A DNA stretch of 41,507 bases from Sphingobium sp. Its GTDB lineage: Bacteria > Pseudomonadota > Alphaproteobacteria > Sphingomonadales > Sphingomonadaceae. The stretch lies in assembly GCA_013911745.1 (NCBI GenBank), contig JACESO010000016.1, positions 1 through 41,507 on the forward strand. The letters are read 5' to 3'. How positions within the stretch are numbered: the stretch's first letter is position 1; each line of letters begins with the position of its first letter. The notes below the pieces were generated by a model. The model saw only the letters and a program-made list of their open reading frames with translations. It was not told the DNA's origin and searched no databases. A program made the translations under genes and the position numbers. Of the stretch, positions 1 through 7,786 are shown one piece after another.

Positions 1-636
1 GGGCTGCAGGATATAGCGGCCCGGCACGATCAGGTTGGACGGCGCGGTGCCCAGCTTGGGCTTTTCGACCAGCCCCTTCACTTCCGTCAGCACGCCGTCG
101 CGCGCGCCCGGATCGATCACGCCGTAGCTGGGCGTTTCGTCCATCGGGATTTCCAGCGCGCAGACCAGATTGCCGCCGACTTTGTCATAGGCGTCGACCA
201 TCTGCTTGAGGCAGCCATTGCCCTTCGCGCCCTTCATGAACTCGTCGGGCAGCAGGATGGCGAAGGGTTCGTCGCCGACGATCTCGCGCGCGACCCATAT
301 GGCGTGGCCCAGGCCCAGCGGCTCCTGCTGGCGGATGAAGACGGCATTGCCGGGCATCAGCCGCGTCCCTTCCAGCGCGCCCAGATCCTTGCCGCGCTCG
401 CGCTGGGTGATCTCGGTTTCGAAGGCGATGTCGAAATAATCCTCGATCGCGCCCTTGCCGCGACCGGTGACGAAGATCATCTGCTCGATGCCCGCTTCCC
501 GGGCTTCGTCCACCGCATATTGGATGAGCGGCCGGTCAACGACGGGCAGCAATTCCTTGGGCACCGCCTTGGTGGCGGGCAGGAACCGGGTGCCAAGACC
601 GGCGACCGGGAAAATGGCTTTGCGAATGGGCTTCAA
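1..636 (-). CDS. galU: UTP--glucose-1-phosphate uridylyltransferase (partial, C-terminus outside window)
   Basis: Makes UDP-glucose from UTP and glucose-1-phosphate in the cytoplasm, a precursor for surface polysaccharides. The visible 212 codons begin with the nucleotidyltransferase signature (GLGTRFLP near residues 14-21) followed by the KAVPKELLP segment and continue with GalU-typical text such as FVTGRGKGAIEDYF, LGLGHAIW and the LPDEF metal/nucleotide region; about a quarter of the usual ~290 residues lies beyond the window edge. There is no ATG at the N-terminus. The frame starts with TTG at 636-634, five bases after a GGGGGG Shine-Dalgarno run (642-647), so a TTG start is very likely. 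The family call is strong because the motifs are in the expected order. Confidence 0.93.
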   Translation of the reverse strand, partial: MKPIRKAIFPVAGLGTRFLPATKAVPKELLPVVDRPLIQYAVDEAREAGIEQMIFVTGRGKGAIEDYFDIAFETEITQRERGKDLGALEGTRLMPGNAVFIRQQEPLGLGHAIWVAREIVGDEPFAILLPDEFMKGAKGNGCLKQMVDAYDKVGGNLVCALEIPMDETPSYGVIDPGARDGVLTEVKGLVEKPKLGTAPSNLIVPGRYILQP

Positions 637-1099
637 CTTTACCCCCCTGTGAAGACATGCATGTAGATAAGCTTTGTTTAATTTGCCGGCTGTCGTCAAT
701 TTCGCGCGTCAAATTTGCGTGGCAAAATTTTGGACAGCAATAGTTGCAAAGGCATGACATGAAAGGAAGGTAGGACTATCTGATATTGTAGCGGGCGATT
801 TATCTTGCGCCTTGTCTCTGATAACCGCTGCGACATCAGCTCATGCGCCGCAGATCAGGGTTCGACCTCGTGCCGAACCTTCCATTGCCGGGGGCTGATC
901 CTCCGCTTCGCTCCCTTCGATACGCGTTCCAGCTTTTTTCGCTCCTGGCGGATTTCGGCAAGGGCGTTCAGACAGGGGAGGGGGATGGGGAAGACGCAAG
1001 CAGGGACAGAATAAAAGCTCCGCCCATTGTCTTGCGTTTGAAACCTTTTGCGATGTGAGCTATTATGCCCTCATAACAGGTTGCGTTGGAGAGTGAGTC
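637..1099. other. Intergenic region between galU and a small-peptide gene
   Basis: 463 bases between two divergent genes. Open frames here have poor codon character and no family I recognise. The galU leader with its G-rich Shine-Dalgarno is at 637-650, and a good promoter for the downstream small ORF lies at 1038-1066. I saw nothing else. Confidence 0.6.
1038..1066 (+). promoter_or_regulatory. Sigma-70-type promoter for the 29-residue peptide
   Basis: TTGAAA at 1038-1043, a 17-base spacer, then TATTAT at 1061-1066. Both hexamers are close to consensus at ideal spacing. Transcription would start near 1073, leaving a leader of roughly 27 bases that carries the Shine-Dalgarno of the ORF at 1100. 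Confidence 0.6.
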
Positions 1100-1189
1100 A
1101 TGAACGGCGCCTTGAAAGGCCTGATTTTTGGCGTTCCACTGTCGCTCGTGATGTGGAGCCTCATTGGCATGGGCCTTATCGCCCTTTGA
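1100..1189 (+). CDS. Small hydrophobic (single-pass membrane) peptide, 29 aa
   Basis: The frame begins with ATG at 1100, preceded by GGAGAG about seven bases upstream, and ends with TGA at 1187-1189. The product has one basic residue near the N-terminus (MNGALKG) followed by an almost uninterrupted hydrophobic stretch to the C-terminus, the composition of a single transmembrane helix. A near-consensus promoter at 1038-1066 sits right in front, so promoter, ribosome site, ORF and stop are all present in about 150 bases. I do not recognise a family. It could be a small membrane regulator or modulator protein; a toxin of the type I class is possible, but I see no clear antisense RNA promoter. 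Confidence 0.5.
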   Translation: MNGALKGLIFGVPLSLVMWSLIGMGLIAL

Positions 1190-1356
1190 CAAATGTCATT
1201 CGAGCAATCTATTTGATGGAATTCTGATCTGCTGATCGGCCCCTGGTAGAAGGTGCGGTTAATTGTCGCCCTCGAAGCAAAGTCCTTATGGCTGTGCAGA
1301 AGCAAGAAAGCTGCAACGGCGCTATCTGGACTGAATGGCTGGAGAGAGCATCGCCT

Positions 1357-2004
1357 TTACTGCTGCACAGGCGCGCGCAGTACCACTTTATTGCTCCGGC
1401 CAGACGCCGTTTCAAGCCGTGGCGGCGCAGCTTTGGCAACTAGTGTCGGCGCGGCTTGCTGCCGCAGCCAAAGATCGAGAAGTTCAAAGCCCAGACCATG
1501 GTCAAAGCGCAGCCCCGCCTGCATGCCCGCGATCCACATGATGCGGGCGTTGCGCCGGCCAAGCCCGTCGAGATGAACCTCGACCTGCTCCCCAACGTTT
1601 AACGGCGGCCCCGTAAGCGCGATACGCAGTCCGCGTAGCGAGATATCGATCGTGCGGTAGCGCAGCAGGCGTCCGGCGATGCGAAGCTGCACTGGCAGAT
1701 CGATCGGCAAACGCACGGACTCCGCTCCAGTACGCGCTCTTCGACATGCATGGATCAAGGCTTCAGGATCAATCGACCGGTCAAGCCGGATCGTGACACG
1801 TTGCCCAGACATCTGCGTTGCCCATCCAGGCAGCTTATGCCCGCCCCGCGCGCCGATCGTCACCTGCATGGAAGGCGCCAGCGGCAAGGCAGTGCGGACC
1901 GTCATCTCCTGCGCCGAAAGCCGATGAATGACGCAGAGCGCGCGCATACCTGCTGCCTCCACGCTGCCGATATGCAGCAACGACAAAAAATGATCGACCG
2001 CCAT
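1357..2004 (-). CDS. PilZ-domain protein linked to flagellin
   Basis: 215-residue cytoplasmic protein with a C-terminal PilZ-like domain, a family that usually binds cyclic di-GMP and tunes motility or exopolysaccharide. The DxSxxG element is present (DISLRG) and is followed by a typical beta-barrel segment (VGEQVEVHLDGLG, RIMWIAGMQAGLRF). The upstream RxxxR element is not intact: the matching place reads RLPID, so the second arginine is absent and c-di-GMP binding is uncertain. The start at 2004 is chosen because AAGGAG lies about six bases before it and because it begins 19 bases after the flagellin stop; a longer frame reaching 2061 would overlap flagellin. Position directly downstream of flagellin suggests co-transcription and a motility role. 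Confidence 0.7.
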   Translation of the reverse strand: MAVDHFLSLLHIGSVEAAGMRALCVIHRLSAQEMTVRTALPLAPSMQVTIGARGGHKLPGWATQMSGQRVTIRLDRSIDPEALIHACRRARTGAESVRLPIDLPVQLRIAGRLLRYRTIDISLRGLRIALTGPPLNVGEQVEVHLDGLGRRNARIMWIAGMQAGLRFDHGLGFELLDLWLRQQAAPTLVAKAAPPRLETASGRSNKVVLRAPVQQ

Positions 2005-2023
2005 CACGCGCTCCTTGTGATCG

Positions 2024-3112
2024 TCACTCGATAAGCTTGAGGACATCGCGCTGGCTGGCATTGGCCTGGGCCAGCATTGCGGTTGCGGCTTGGCTCAAAA
2101 TCTGGCTTTTCGCAAGCGCGGTCGTCTCGGCGGAAAAATCCGCGTCCTCGATGCGCGATCGCGCCTCGGTCAGGTTGACGATCTCGGTCTGCGCCTGCGC
2201 CGCAACCGATTCCAGCCGCTGCTGGCCGGCACCCAGCGCGACGCGTGCAGCGGAAATCTGTTCGATGGCTGCATCGATGACCGAAAGACCATGACTGGCG
2301 GTGACGCCAATGGCCTTGTAGCTCTTATAATCGGAGTCCGTGTAGCGCACATAGCCGACTGGATCACCCCATCCATAGATGCCGCCACTGTCATACCCAC
2401 ATATCGCATCGACCCCGACATCCTGTTCAAGGGTAAGGTCGATGTTGCCAATGCCGACAAAGCGCATGGTACCAGCGACATTCATGTCCGTCCCAAGCAG
2501 GGTGAAATCGTCCGTGTTGCTGCGCAGCGTCGGCAAGTCGAGAGTGACGATATCGCTCGCATCGGGTCCGGTCTGGATGGTGAGCCGATTGGCGCCAGCC
2601 TGATGATCCGGCTCATCCCAGCTGCAGGCATAAACATTCTGATCAAGCAGGTCGCCATCGCGATTATAGTCGGTGGCCGCGATTCCGTTCGACGTGTCCG
2701 AAAAAAGCAGGATATCGTTGAACATGCCCTGCTCGAGCAGCGTGTCGATATGGGAGAGCGTCGCCTCGAACTCAACCTGCATGGCCGCTCTCTGATCCGC
2801 CGTATTCACGTCATTGGCGGCCTGCAGGGCAAGTTCGCGCAGTCTCTGCAATGACGTTTCCACCTCACCCAGCAGTCCCTCGGCGCTCTGGACTAGCGAG
2901 ATGCCGTCCTGAGCGTTGCGCACGCCCATTTTCAAGCCCTTGAGCTGGCTGGTCATGCTGGTGGCAATGGCAAGACCAGCGGCATCATCGCGAGCCCCAT
3001 TGATACGCTTGCCGCTCGAGAGGCGCTCGGTCGCCTGCGCTGTTGCCTTGCTCGCAGTTTCGATCGCGCGCTGTGCGCGCAGCGCCATACTGTTCGTTCC
3101 GATCACGCTCAT
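2024..3112 (-). CDS. fliC: Flagellin
   Basis: Flagellar filament subunit, exported through the flagellar type III apparatus. 362 residues with the conserved N-terminal D0/D1 region (LSSGKRINGARDDAAGLAIA near residues 31-50, then RNAQDGISLVQSAEG) and the C-terminal D1/D0 region (GAGQQRLE, EARSRIEDADFS, AKSQILSQAATAMLAQAN). The central 130-280 stretch is variable as expected and unusually Asp/Gly/Tyr-rich. The C-terminus ends in KLIE rather than the more common LLR-type ending. AGGAG lies about ten bases before the ATG. No filament chaperone, hook or cap gene is nearby; its neighbours are a PilZ protein and a divergent two-component system. Confidence 0.93.
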   Translation of the reverse strand: MSVIGTNSMALRAQRAIETASKATAQATERLSSGKRINGARDDAAGLAIATSMTSQLKGLKMGVRNAQDGISLVQSAEGLLGEVETSLQRLRELALQAANDVNTADQRAAMQVEFEATLSHIDTLLEQGMFNDILLFSDTSNGIAATDYNRDGDLLDQNVYACSWDEPDHQAGANRLTIQTGPDASDIVTLDLPTLRSNTDDFTLLGTDMNVAGTMRFVGIGNIDLTLEQDVGVDAICGYDSGGIYGWGDPVGYVRYTDSDYKSYKAIGVTASHGLSVIDAAIEQISAARVALGAGQQRLESVAAQAQTEIVNLTEARSRIEDADFSAETTALAKSQILSQAATAMLAQANASQRDVLKLIE

Positions 3113-3226
3113 CCGCTGCCACTCCTCTCGAGAGTTCCGGGCGGCGCGGGTCGCATGGCGCCGCCCGGATGGCGGAACGATGTCGCTCCGGCCTCCGCCT
3201 GCCTGGCGCAGATCGCATGTTCCCGC

Positions 3227-3249
3227 CTATCCGGATAATTCCCGGATAG
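3227..3249. promoter_or_regulatory. Perfect 8-bp inverted repeat in the flagellin/kinase divergent region
   Basis: CTATCCGG at 3227-3234 and CCGGATAG at 3242-3249, separated by seven bases. It lies between the divergent flagellin (start 3112) and histidine kinase (start 3306). A symmetric site of this size is a plausible operator for the neighbouring NarL/FixJ-type regulator. A weak sigma-28-like arrangement overlaps it on the minus strand, but I would not call it a promoter. Confidence 0.4.
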
Positions 3250-3305
3250 CGTGCCTATCATTTACCCGCTTGGCAGCGAGCAAAGGCTGACTAGGACAAG
3301 CGGCG

Positions 3306-4904
3306 ATGACTGATGCTTTCCCTTTTTGGCGGCAAACGGCATGGCGGGGCCTAGCCGGGGGCCACTCTCATGCCTGGCTGCTGCTGCTTTTCTACCCGCT
3401 TGCCTTCAAGGCTGCGCATATGGTCGCGAGCCCATGGGGCGGCATACATTTTTTCAGCCTCTGGTACCCCGCTGCGGGCGTGCGCTTCGCGCTGCTCTGG
3501 CATGCAGGAGCCCGATATACGCCTGTCATCATGATCGAGGAGTGCCTGATACAGCTGGCAACCGGCACGATCAGCCCGGCCCATCCCCAGTTTCTCGACC
3601 ATCTCGCCGGCGTCGCTCGGGCTCCGCTCGCATATGGCGTCATGGTGGCGCTGGCGCGGTTCATCGAGCGACGCGGTACATCGGAACTGGCAATCGCGCC
3701 CATGCCCTTTGGGCTGGCGGCGGTGCTGGCCCCGAGCTTTGCCGCCTGCGTGGCGGGGATCTGGGAAGAAGTCTGGCCGGGCCTTCCGGCTGATTTTGCA
3801 GAGCAGCCTTTCGCGAGCATGATCGCGGCCTTTCTGGTTGGCGACCTTCTGGGGGTCTTGCTCGTTGCGCCGCCGCTCCTATGGCTCGCTTCCACTTCGG
3901 GGCGGGCCGAACCGGCCGTCATGACCCGCGCACGCGCTGTCGAGGTGAGCCTAGTCTTCGCTATCGGCTGGCTCATGGCTGCAGGACTGTCGTCCAGTGC
4001 GCCGCAGATCGCCGTGATGCCAGCATTGATCGCCGCCATTTGGGCTGGTCTGCGTTGCGGACAGGCTGGGGCTTGGGTCGCGATCATCGTTTCTGCCGCA
4101 ATCATCCTCCCCTGGTCAGCCGCGCTCGAAGCCGACGAGATGCGCTTTTCGCTGCACATGGGGCTCGCCGCCATGGCGATTGCGGCCTATCTCGCGGGCT
4201 GTTTCGCGCAGGCGCAGGTGTCGGCGCGACAGGATATCGCCCGGCGCGACCGCATCCTCTTCCAGGCGGAGCGGCTCAAGACGTTGCGCGCCATGTCTGT
4301 CGCCATCATCCATGAGATCAGCCAGCCCTTGTCTACCCTGGCGATCGAAACCCGACATCTTTCGGCCTTGGCGCAGCAAGAGGAGTGGGATCGACCAGAC
4401 TTCAAAGCGACCATTGCGCTGGTTGAACGCAAGACGACCCTGCTGGCGGACATGGTCCGCCGCCTGCGCCGCTTTGGTGGCCGGGCCGTCGATGAACCAT
4501 CTCCTATTCCGGTCTTACGTCTTCTGCGGGAAAGTATAGCCATGCTGGAAAGCGAGGCGAAGCGGCAGGGATGCCGGATCGAGCTTGAGGCGATTGACCG
4601 CCATGTTCAGGTCTTCGGCCATGAGATCGAGCTCACACAGGTCGTTATCAACCTCCTGCGCAACGCCATGCAGGCAGCACCGGAAACGGCGATCAAGGTG
4701 GCGTGGCAACGCAGCGGCGACACAGTTGCGATCAGCATCGAGAATGGCATGGGCGTGGCTGCGCCGAATGCGGGAGGCATGGGTATCGGCCTGCTGGTCG
4801 CGCGGGCTATCGTGGACGCGCATGGTGGACACCTGCGCGAAGATCAAAAAGCAGGCGTCATCTGCTATACTATCTCCTTGCCGCTCGGGGGAGACCCTGC
4901 ATGA
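3306..4904 (+). CDS. MASE1-type membrane sensor histidine kinase
   Basis: 532-residue inner-membrane sensor kinase. The first ~300 residues are strongly hydrophobic with about eight predicted membrane passes and the MASE1-like WYPAAGVRFALL signature near residue 60. A soluble kinase core follows: phospho-acceptor histidine at about residue 336 in IIHEISQPLS, an N box (INLLRNAMQAAP), and a G2 box (GMGIGLLVARAI) before the HGG segment. The G1 box reads IENGMG, with Glu where Asp is usual. No PAS domain is visible. The stop TGA overlaps the ATG of the response regulator by four bases (ATGA), so the two are translationally coupled. Input signal unknown; the divergent flagellin suggests motility control. 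Confidence 0.82.
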   Translation: MTDAFPFWRQTAWRGLAGGHSHAWLLLLFYPLAFKAAHMVASPWGGIHFFSLWYPAAGVRFALLWHAGARYTPVIMIEECLIQLATGTISPAHPQFLDHLAGVARAPLAYGVMVALARFIERRGTSELAIAPMPFGLAAVLAPSFAACVAGIWEEVWPGLPADFAEQPFASMIAAFLVGDLLGVLLVAPPLLWLASTSGRAEPAVMTRARAVEVSLVFAIGWLMAAGLSSSAPQIAVMPALIAAIWAGLRCGQAGAWVAIIVSAAIILPWSAALEADEMRFSLHMGLAAMAIAAYLAGCFAQAQVSARQDIARRDRILFQAERLKTLRAMSVAIIHEISQPLSTLAIETRHLSALAQQEEWDRPDFKATIALVERKTTLLADMVRRLRRFGGRAVDEPSPIPVLRLLRESIAMLESEAKRQGCRIELEAIDRHVQVFGHEIELTQVVINLLRNAMQAAPETAIKVAWQRSGDTVAISIENGMGVAAPNAGGMGIGLLVARAIVDAHGGHLREDQKAGVICYTISLPLGGDPA

Positions 4905-5497
4905 ACGGCTCGGATTGCGGCATTATCCATGTCGTCGATGACGATGCGGACCTTGGCCAGGCGGTCGCCCGTCTGCTGGGCCGTCATGGTTATAGGAGTT
5001 GCGCCTTCGAAACCCCTGTGGCCATGCTCGCGCATCAGTCGCTTGAAAGTGCGCACTGCCTCATCACCGACGTCATGATGGCGCAAATGGATGGCTTTGC
5101 CTTTGCCGAGCAGGTGCGCGCGCACGACCCCGCCATGGCGATTATCTTCATGACCGCCTGGCCGACAACCGCCAATGCGGTCGACGCTGTCAGGCGCTAT
5201 GGTGGTCTCGACTATCTTGAAAAACCGCTCGATGAAGAACGTCTGCTTCGTGCGGTAAATGAAGCGGCGCGCTGGAGCCAGGCCCGCCGCTACGCTCTTG
5301 AACGCCTGGCGCCCCTGACGCCACGCGAAAGGGAGGTACTCGCCTGCCTCGCTCAAGGCCTGAGCAACAAGATGGTGGCGGGTGAGCTGGGCCTCAGCCC
5401 CAAAACCGTCGAGGATCACAGAGCGGCAATCATCGCCAAGACGGGCGCCACCAGCGTCGCCGCGTTGATCGCCCTGATCCGAGAGGCTGAAGCCTGA
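4901..5497 (+). CDS. FixJ/NarL-family response regulator
   Basis: 198-residue cytoplasmic regulator, partner of the kinase it overlaps. The receiver domain has the acidic pair DDD at 13-15, phospho-acceptor Asp57 (LITDVMM), the switch residue in FMTAW and the conserved Lys in LEKPLD. A C-terminal LuxR-type helix-turn-helix starts with LTPREREVLACLAQG and ends with KTVEDHRAAIIAKTG. Start at 4901 fixed by the ATGA overlap with the kinase stop. The architecture is that of FixJ/TodT-type regulators. Likely targets are the divergent flagellin promoter and its own operon, by position only. Confidence 0.9.
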   Translation: MNGSDCGIIHVVDDDADLGQAVARLLGRHGYRSCAFETPVAMLAHQSLESAHCLITDVMMAQMDGFAFAEQVRAHDPAMAIIFMTAWPTTANAVDAVRRYGGLDYLEKPLDEERLLRAVNEAARWSQARRYALERLAPLTPREREVLACLAQGLSNKMVAGELGLSPKTVEDHRAAIIAKTGATSVAALIALIREAEA

Positions 5498-5835
5498 ACC
5501 GCCAAGATTACATCATCGACGGAAATGGCTCTCGGGACATCAGGCCGACGGCTATCGATCGCGTGCCGGCATCAGGATGGACCATCTCGCCTCTATTATG
5601 CATTGAGAAGCGCGCACGATCGATACGCAAGGGAGTCCGCGCATGACTGTTTGAGCGAATCTGATTATTACTCGCCTCCCGCCGGCATTGCCCGCGTGCT
5701 ACAGTCAGCAATGGCGATGTGCATCCAGAACGGCGCTGGATCATGCTCTGATATTTTCGGCGATCAATGCAAACATGACTTGGCGCACGACGTCATTTCG
5801 GTATCGTTTCTATGATTCGTCTGTCCCACCAGCGA

Positions 5836-5906
5836 ATCGCCGGTCTCACCTCCGGCGATCCCGACGCCATTGGCTTGAAGCCTGACACCGTAGTGGCGTC
5901 GGGATC
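5836..5906. repeat. Two overlapping perfect inverted repeats (mutually exclusive hairpins)
   Basis: Hairpin 1: ATCGCCGG (5836-5843) and CCGGCGAT (5852-5859), 8 bp perfect, 8-base loop. Hairpin 2: GATCCCGACGCCA (5857-5869) and TGGCGTCGGGATC (5894-5906), 13 bp perfect, 24-base loop that itself can fold a short GGCT/AGCC stem. The right arm of hairpin 1 shares three bases with the left arm of hairpin 2, so both cannot be complete at once. No T-run follows; instead TGAGGAGATATG lies just downstream (5911-5922). Confidence 0.6.
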
Positions 5907-6000
5907 ATCCTGAGGAGATATGGCTTGTACGCGGGGTGATACAGAGCGGTGATACCCAGAATATCTTGGCCCGCGGAAGGACAGCAACGGAAGACGGATC

Positions 6001-6108
6001 ATGCTCTTAGCTGATCGCGCCCGTGTCTTGCACAGGTCAAACGCTGAAGAGGCGGGCGACGTGGAGAAGTGGGCACGAAAAGCCACCTCCTTAACACAAA
6101 TGTCATAA
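6001..6108 (+). CDS. Possible 35-residue helical protein
   Basis: ATG at 6001 with a purine-rich GGAAGACGG run about four to twelve bases upstream; TAA at 6106-6108. The product is charged, predicted helical, and contains a W preceded by acidic and followed by basic residues (DVEKWARKA), a pattern seen in short alphaproteobacterial helical proteins. There is no family match I can name and nothing links it to the neighbours. It may be a chance ORF. Confidence 0.27.
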   Translation: MLLADRARVLHRSNAEEAGDVEKWARKATSLTQMS

Positions 6109-6251
6109 CAGAGCTGAAGAGGAGGGGGCATTCTGCCAGGCTTAGCATCCGATATGCATGGCGCATCTTAAAATATTCATTAAGACTATTTACCCTTACC
6201 TGCCAATTCCCTACCCGAAAATGCGGCATCTGTGATTCGGGGGAGGCGAGA

Positions 6252-6653
6252 TTGGTTGGGTCATGCCATGAAGGAGCGAAAATCAGCGCTGGTGATAAGC
6301 CGGCGGCTAAGAACAAGGGCAGTGCCGTCCTGCGCATCACATCGTCGGATCGGGACGCTGCCGCGCGATATCGGCGGGAGATCGGGATTGCCGAAACCTC
6401 CTGCCTTGCCGCTGAATTGGGGCGCGACGACCAGGCGGCTGATGTCCAGGCCTTTGCGCGCTACCGCCACGAACAAGAGGCGCAGATTACCGCTCTGTTA
6501 TTTCCTATGACGGGACCTGACGTCGCCGCAAGCCTGAGCGATCTTCTCGATGATCTTGATGGGGTCTTTTCCCCCAATGATGGCGGAATATGCCTGCGAA
6601 CCGTTGCGTTTGCGGTCGCGCAGCTCGAGCGCGTGCGCCTTGTCCTGCAATAG
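6252..6653 (+). CDS. Hypothetical protein, 133 aa
   Basis: Unrecognised. The frame is open further upstream to 6069, but the TTG at 6252 is preceded five bases upstream by GGGGGAGG, the only good ribosome site in this frame. From about residue 25 on the composition is that of a soluble, mostly helical protein (AARYRREIGIAETSCLAAEL, DVQAFARYRHEQEAQ, SDLLDDLDGVF). No cysteine pairs, signal peptide or membrane segment. An ATG frame for a 44-residue membrane peptide starts four bases after its stop, so the two may be co-translated. Minus-strand frames here look like shadows. Confidence 0.42.
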   Translation: MVGSCHEGAKISAGDKPAAKNKGSAVLRITSSDRDAAARYRREIGIAETSCLAAELGRDDQAADVQAFARYRHEQEAQITALLFPMTGPDVAASLSDLLDDLDGVFSPNDGGICLRTVAFAVAQLERVRLVLQ

Positions 6654-6657
6654 CTGG

Positions 6658-6792
6658 ATGCGCAGCGCGCATATGCCGGAAGATGCCAAGCATTATCCTC
6701 TCGAATATGGCGCACCCGGCAGCCGTGAGGATGGCGTTGATTATCTTGTGGCCCTTGGAGGGATCATCATTCTCATCTGTGTCTTCCTCTAG
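6658..6792 (+). CDS. Possible small tail-anchored protein, 44 aa
   Basis: ATG at 6658, four bases after the preceding stop; a second ATG at 6673 would also serve. The first ~26 residues are polar (MPEDAKHYPLEY) and the last ~18 are strongly hydrophobic (YLVALGGIIILICVFL), so a C-terminal membrane anchor is predicted. No strong Shine-Dalgarno is seen, and translation may rely on coupling to the upstream ORF. Family not recognised. Confidence 0.35.
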   Translation: MRSAHMPEDAKHYPLEYGAPGSREDGVDYLVALGGIIILICVFL

Positions 6793-6961
6793 AAGCAAGA
6801 CGGGTTGCTCAAGATTCATGCCTGCACGCAGAGCGGCAACGGCCAAGCGTCGGTTAAGGACGAGGCTGCGCCCCCGCGTGGATCATGACCGTCAGCCATG
6901 CTGTTCCTGGAGATGGCATCGCTTTAGCAGACGGGCTTGGTGATGTCGCAGCGCAGGGAGA

Positions 6962-7786
6962 CTATACGGGGCTGATTGCGCCACTCAGCAACAGGCCGAG
7001 AAGCAATGTTCCAAGCAGAAGGCGATAATAGACAAAGACAAGATAACCCCTGGTGGAAACCAGGCGAAGAAAGCCGATGATGACCAAAAAGCCTGTCGCA
7101 AAGGCGGTGATCGTGGCGATCGCAGTTGGCAGAGCGGCTTGGGCGCGGAATGTGTCCCAGTGCGTCACGAGCTCGAAGATGCCCGAAGCGAGTACGGCTG
7201 GTACGGCCAAGAGGAAAGAATAGCGCGCCGCCGCGTCCCGACTGTAACCCAGCATCAGCCCGGCGGTGATCGTCCCTCCCGAACGCGAGACGCCGGGAAT
7301 GAGGGCGAGCGCCTGCGCCAGTCCAAGGAGGAAACCGTCGCGCCAGGATAAAGCGACCAGTGGCCGGTCTTTGCGACCCCTTCGATCCGCCCATCCAAGG
7401 AGAAGCCCAAAGAGGATCAGCATGATGGCGGTCAAATAGAGATTGCGCGCCACTCCCTCGATCGCTTCCTTGAAAAGCAATCCCAAGATCGCAATCGGCA
7501 CGGTTCCCACGATGATCAGCCAGCCAAGCCGCACATGCGTCCGGGCAGCCTCGTCGCGCACGACCGCTTGGCACAGCCAGGCACGCACGATCCACCAGAT
7601 TTCCTTACGGAAATAGAGGAGGACCGCTGCCTCGGTGCCGATCTGGATCACAGCGGTGAACGCCGCGCCCGGATCGCCCATGGAAAGAAGAGGTCCTGCA
7701 ATGCGCAGGTGGGCGCTCGAGGAAATGGGCAGAAACTCGGTCAGTCCCTGCAGCAGCCCCAGAAGCAACGCTTCTCCCACGGTCAT
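6962..7786 (-). CDS. uppP: Undecaprenyl-diphosphatase (bacitracin resistance protein)
   Basis: 274-residue multi-pass inner-membrane enzyme that dephosphorylates undecaprenyl pyrophosphate so the lipid carrier can be reused for peptidoglycan and polysaccharide export. Both family signatures are present: QGLTEFLPISSSAH at residues 13-26 with the catalytic Glu17, and PGVSRS at 164-169. Length is normal. A GGGGGG ribosome site lies about seven bases before the ATG, and an 8-bp hairpin lies a little further upstream at 7809-7831. It reads alone, convergent with the small ORFs to its left. Confidence 0.95.
   Translation of the reverse strand: MTVGEALLLGLLQGLTEFLPISSSAHLRIAGPLLSMGDPGAAFTAVIQIGTEAAVLLYFRKEIWWIVRAWLCQAVVRDEAARTHVRLGWLIIVGTVPIAILGLLFKEAIEGVARNLYLTAIMLILFGLLLGWADRRGRKDRPLVALSWRDGFLLGLAQALALIPGVSRSGGTITAGLMLGYSRDAAARYSFLLAVPAVLASGIFELVTHWDTFRAQAALPTAIATITAFATGFLVIIGFLRLVSTRGYLVFVYYRLLLGTLLLGLLLSGAISPV

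Larger units (their letters stand above)
5498..6251. other. Sparse intergenic region with hairpins and one possible small ORF
   Basis: About 750 bases without a confident gene. It contains the overlapping perfect hairpins at 5836-5906, a GAGGAG ribosome-site-like run followed by an ATG at 5920 that opens only ten codons, and a possible 35-residue ORF at 6001-6108. The part around 6150-6200 is noticeably AT-richer than the surroundings. Confidence 0.5.

Noticed and set aside
843-1058. 71-codon plus-strand frame between galU and the small peptide
   Set aside because: No ribosome site or protein-like composition, and the sigma-70 promoter of the peptide lies inside its 3' end.
3221-3290. Sigma-28 or sigma-54 promoter for flagellin
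   Set aside because: The best minus-strand candidate (TAAA, 14 bases, TCCGGGAA) matches the sigma-28 consensus at only five of eight -10 positions, and no GG-N10-GC pair is correctly placed.
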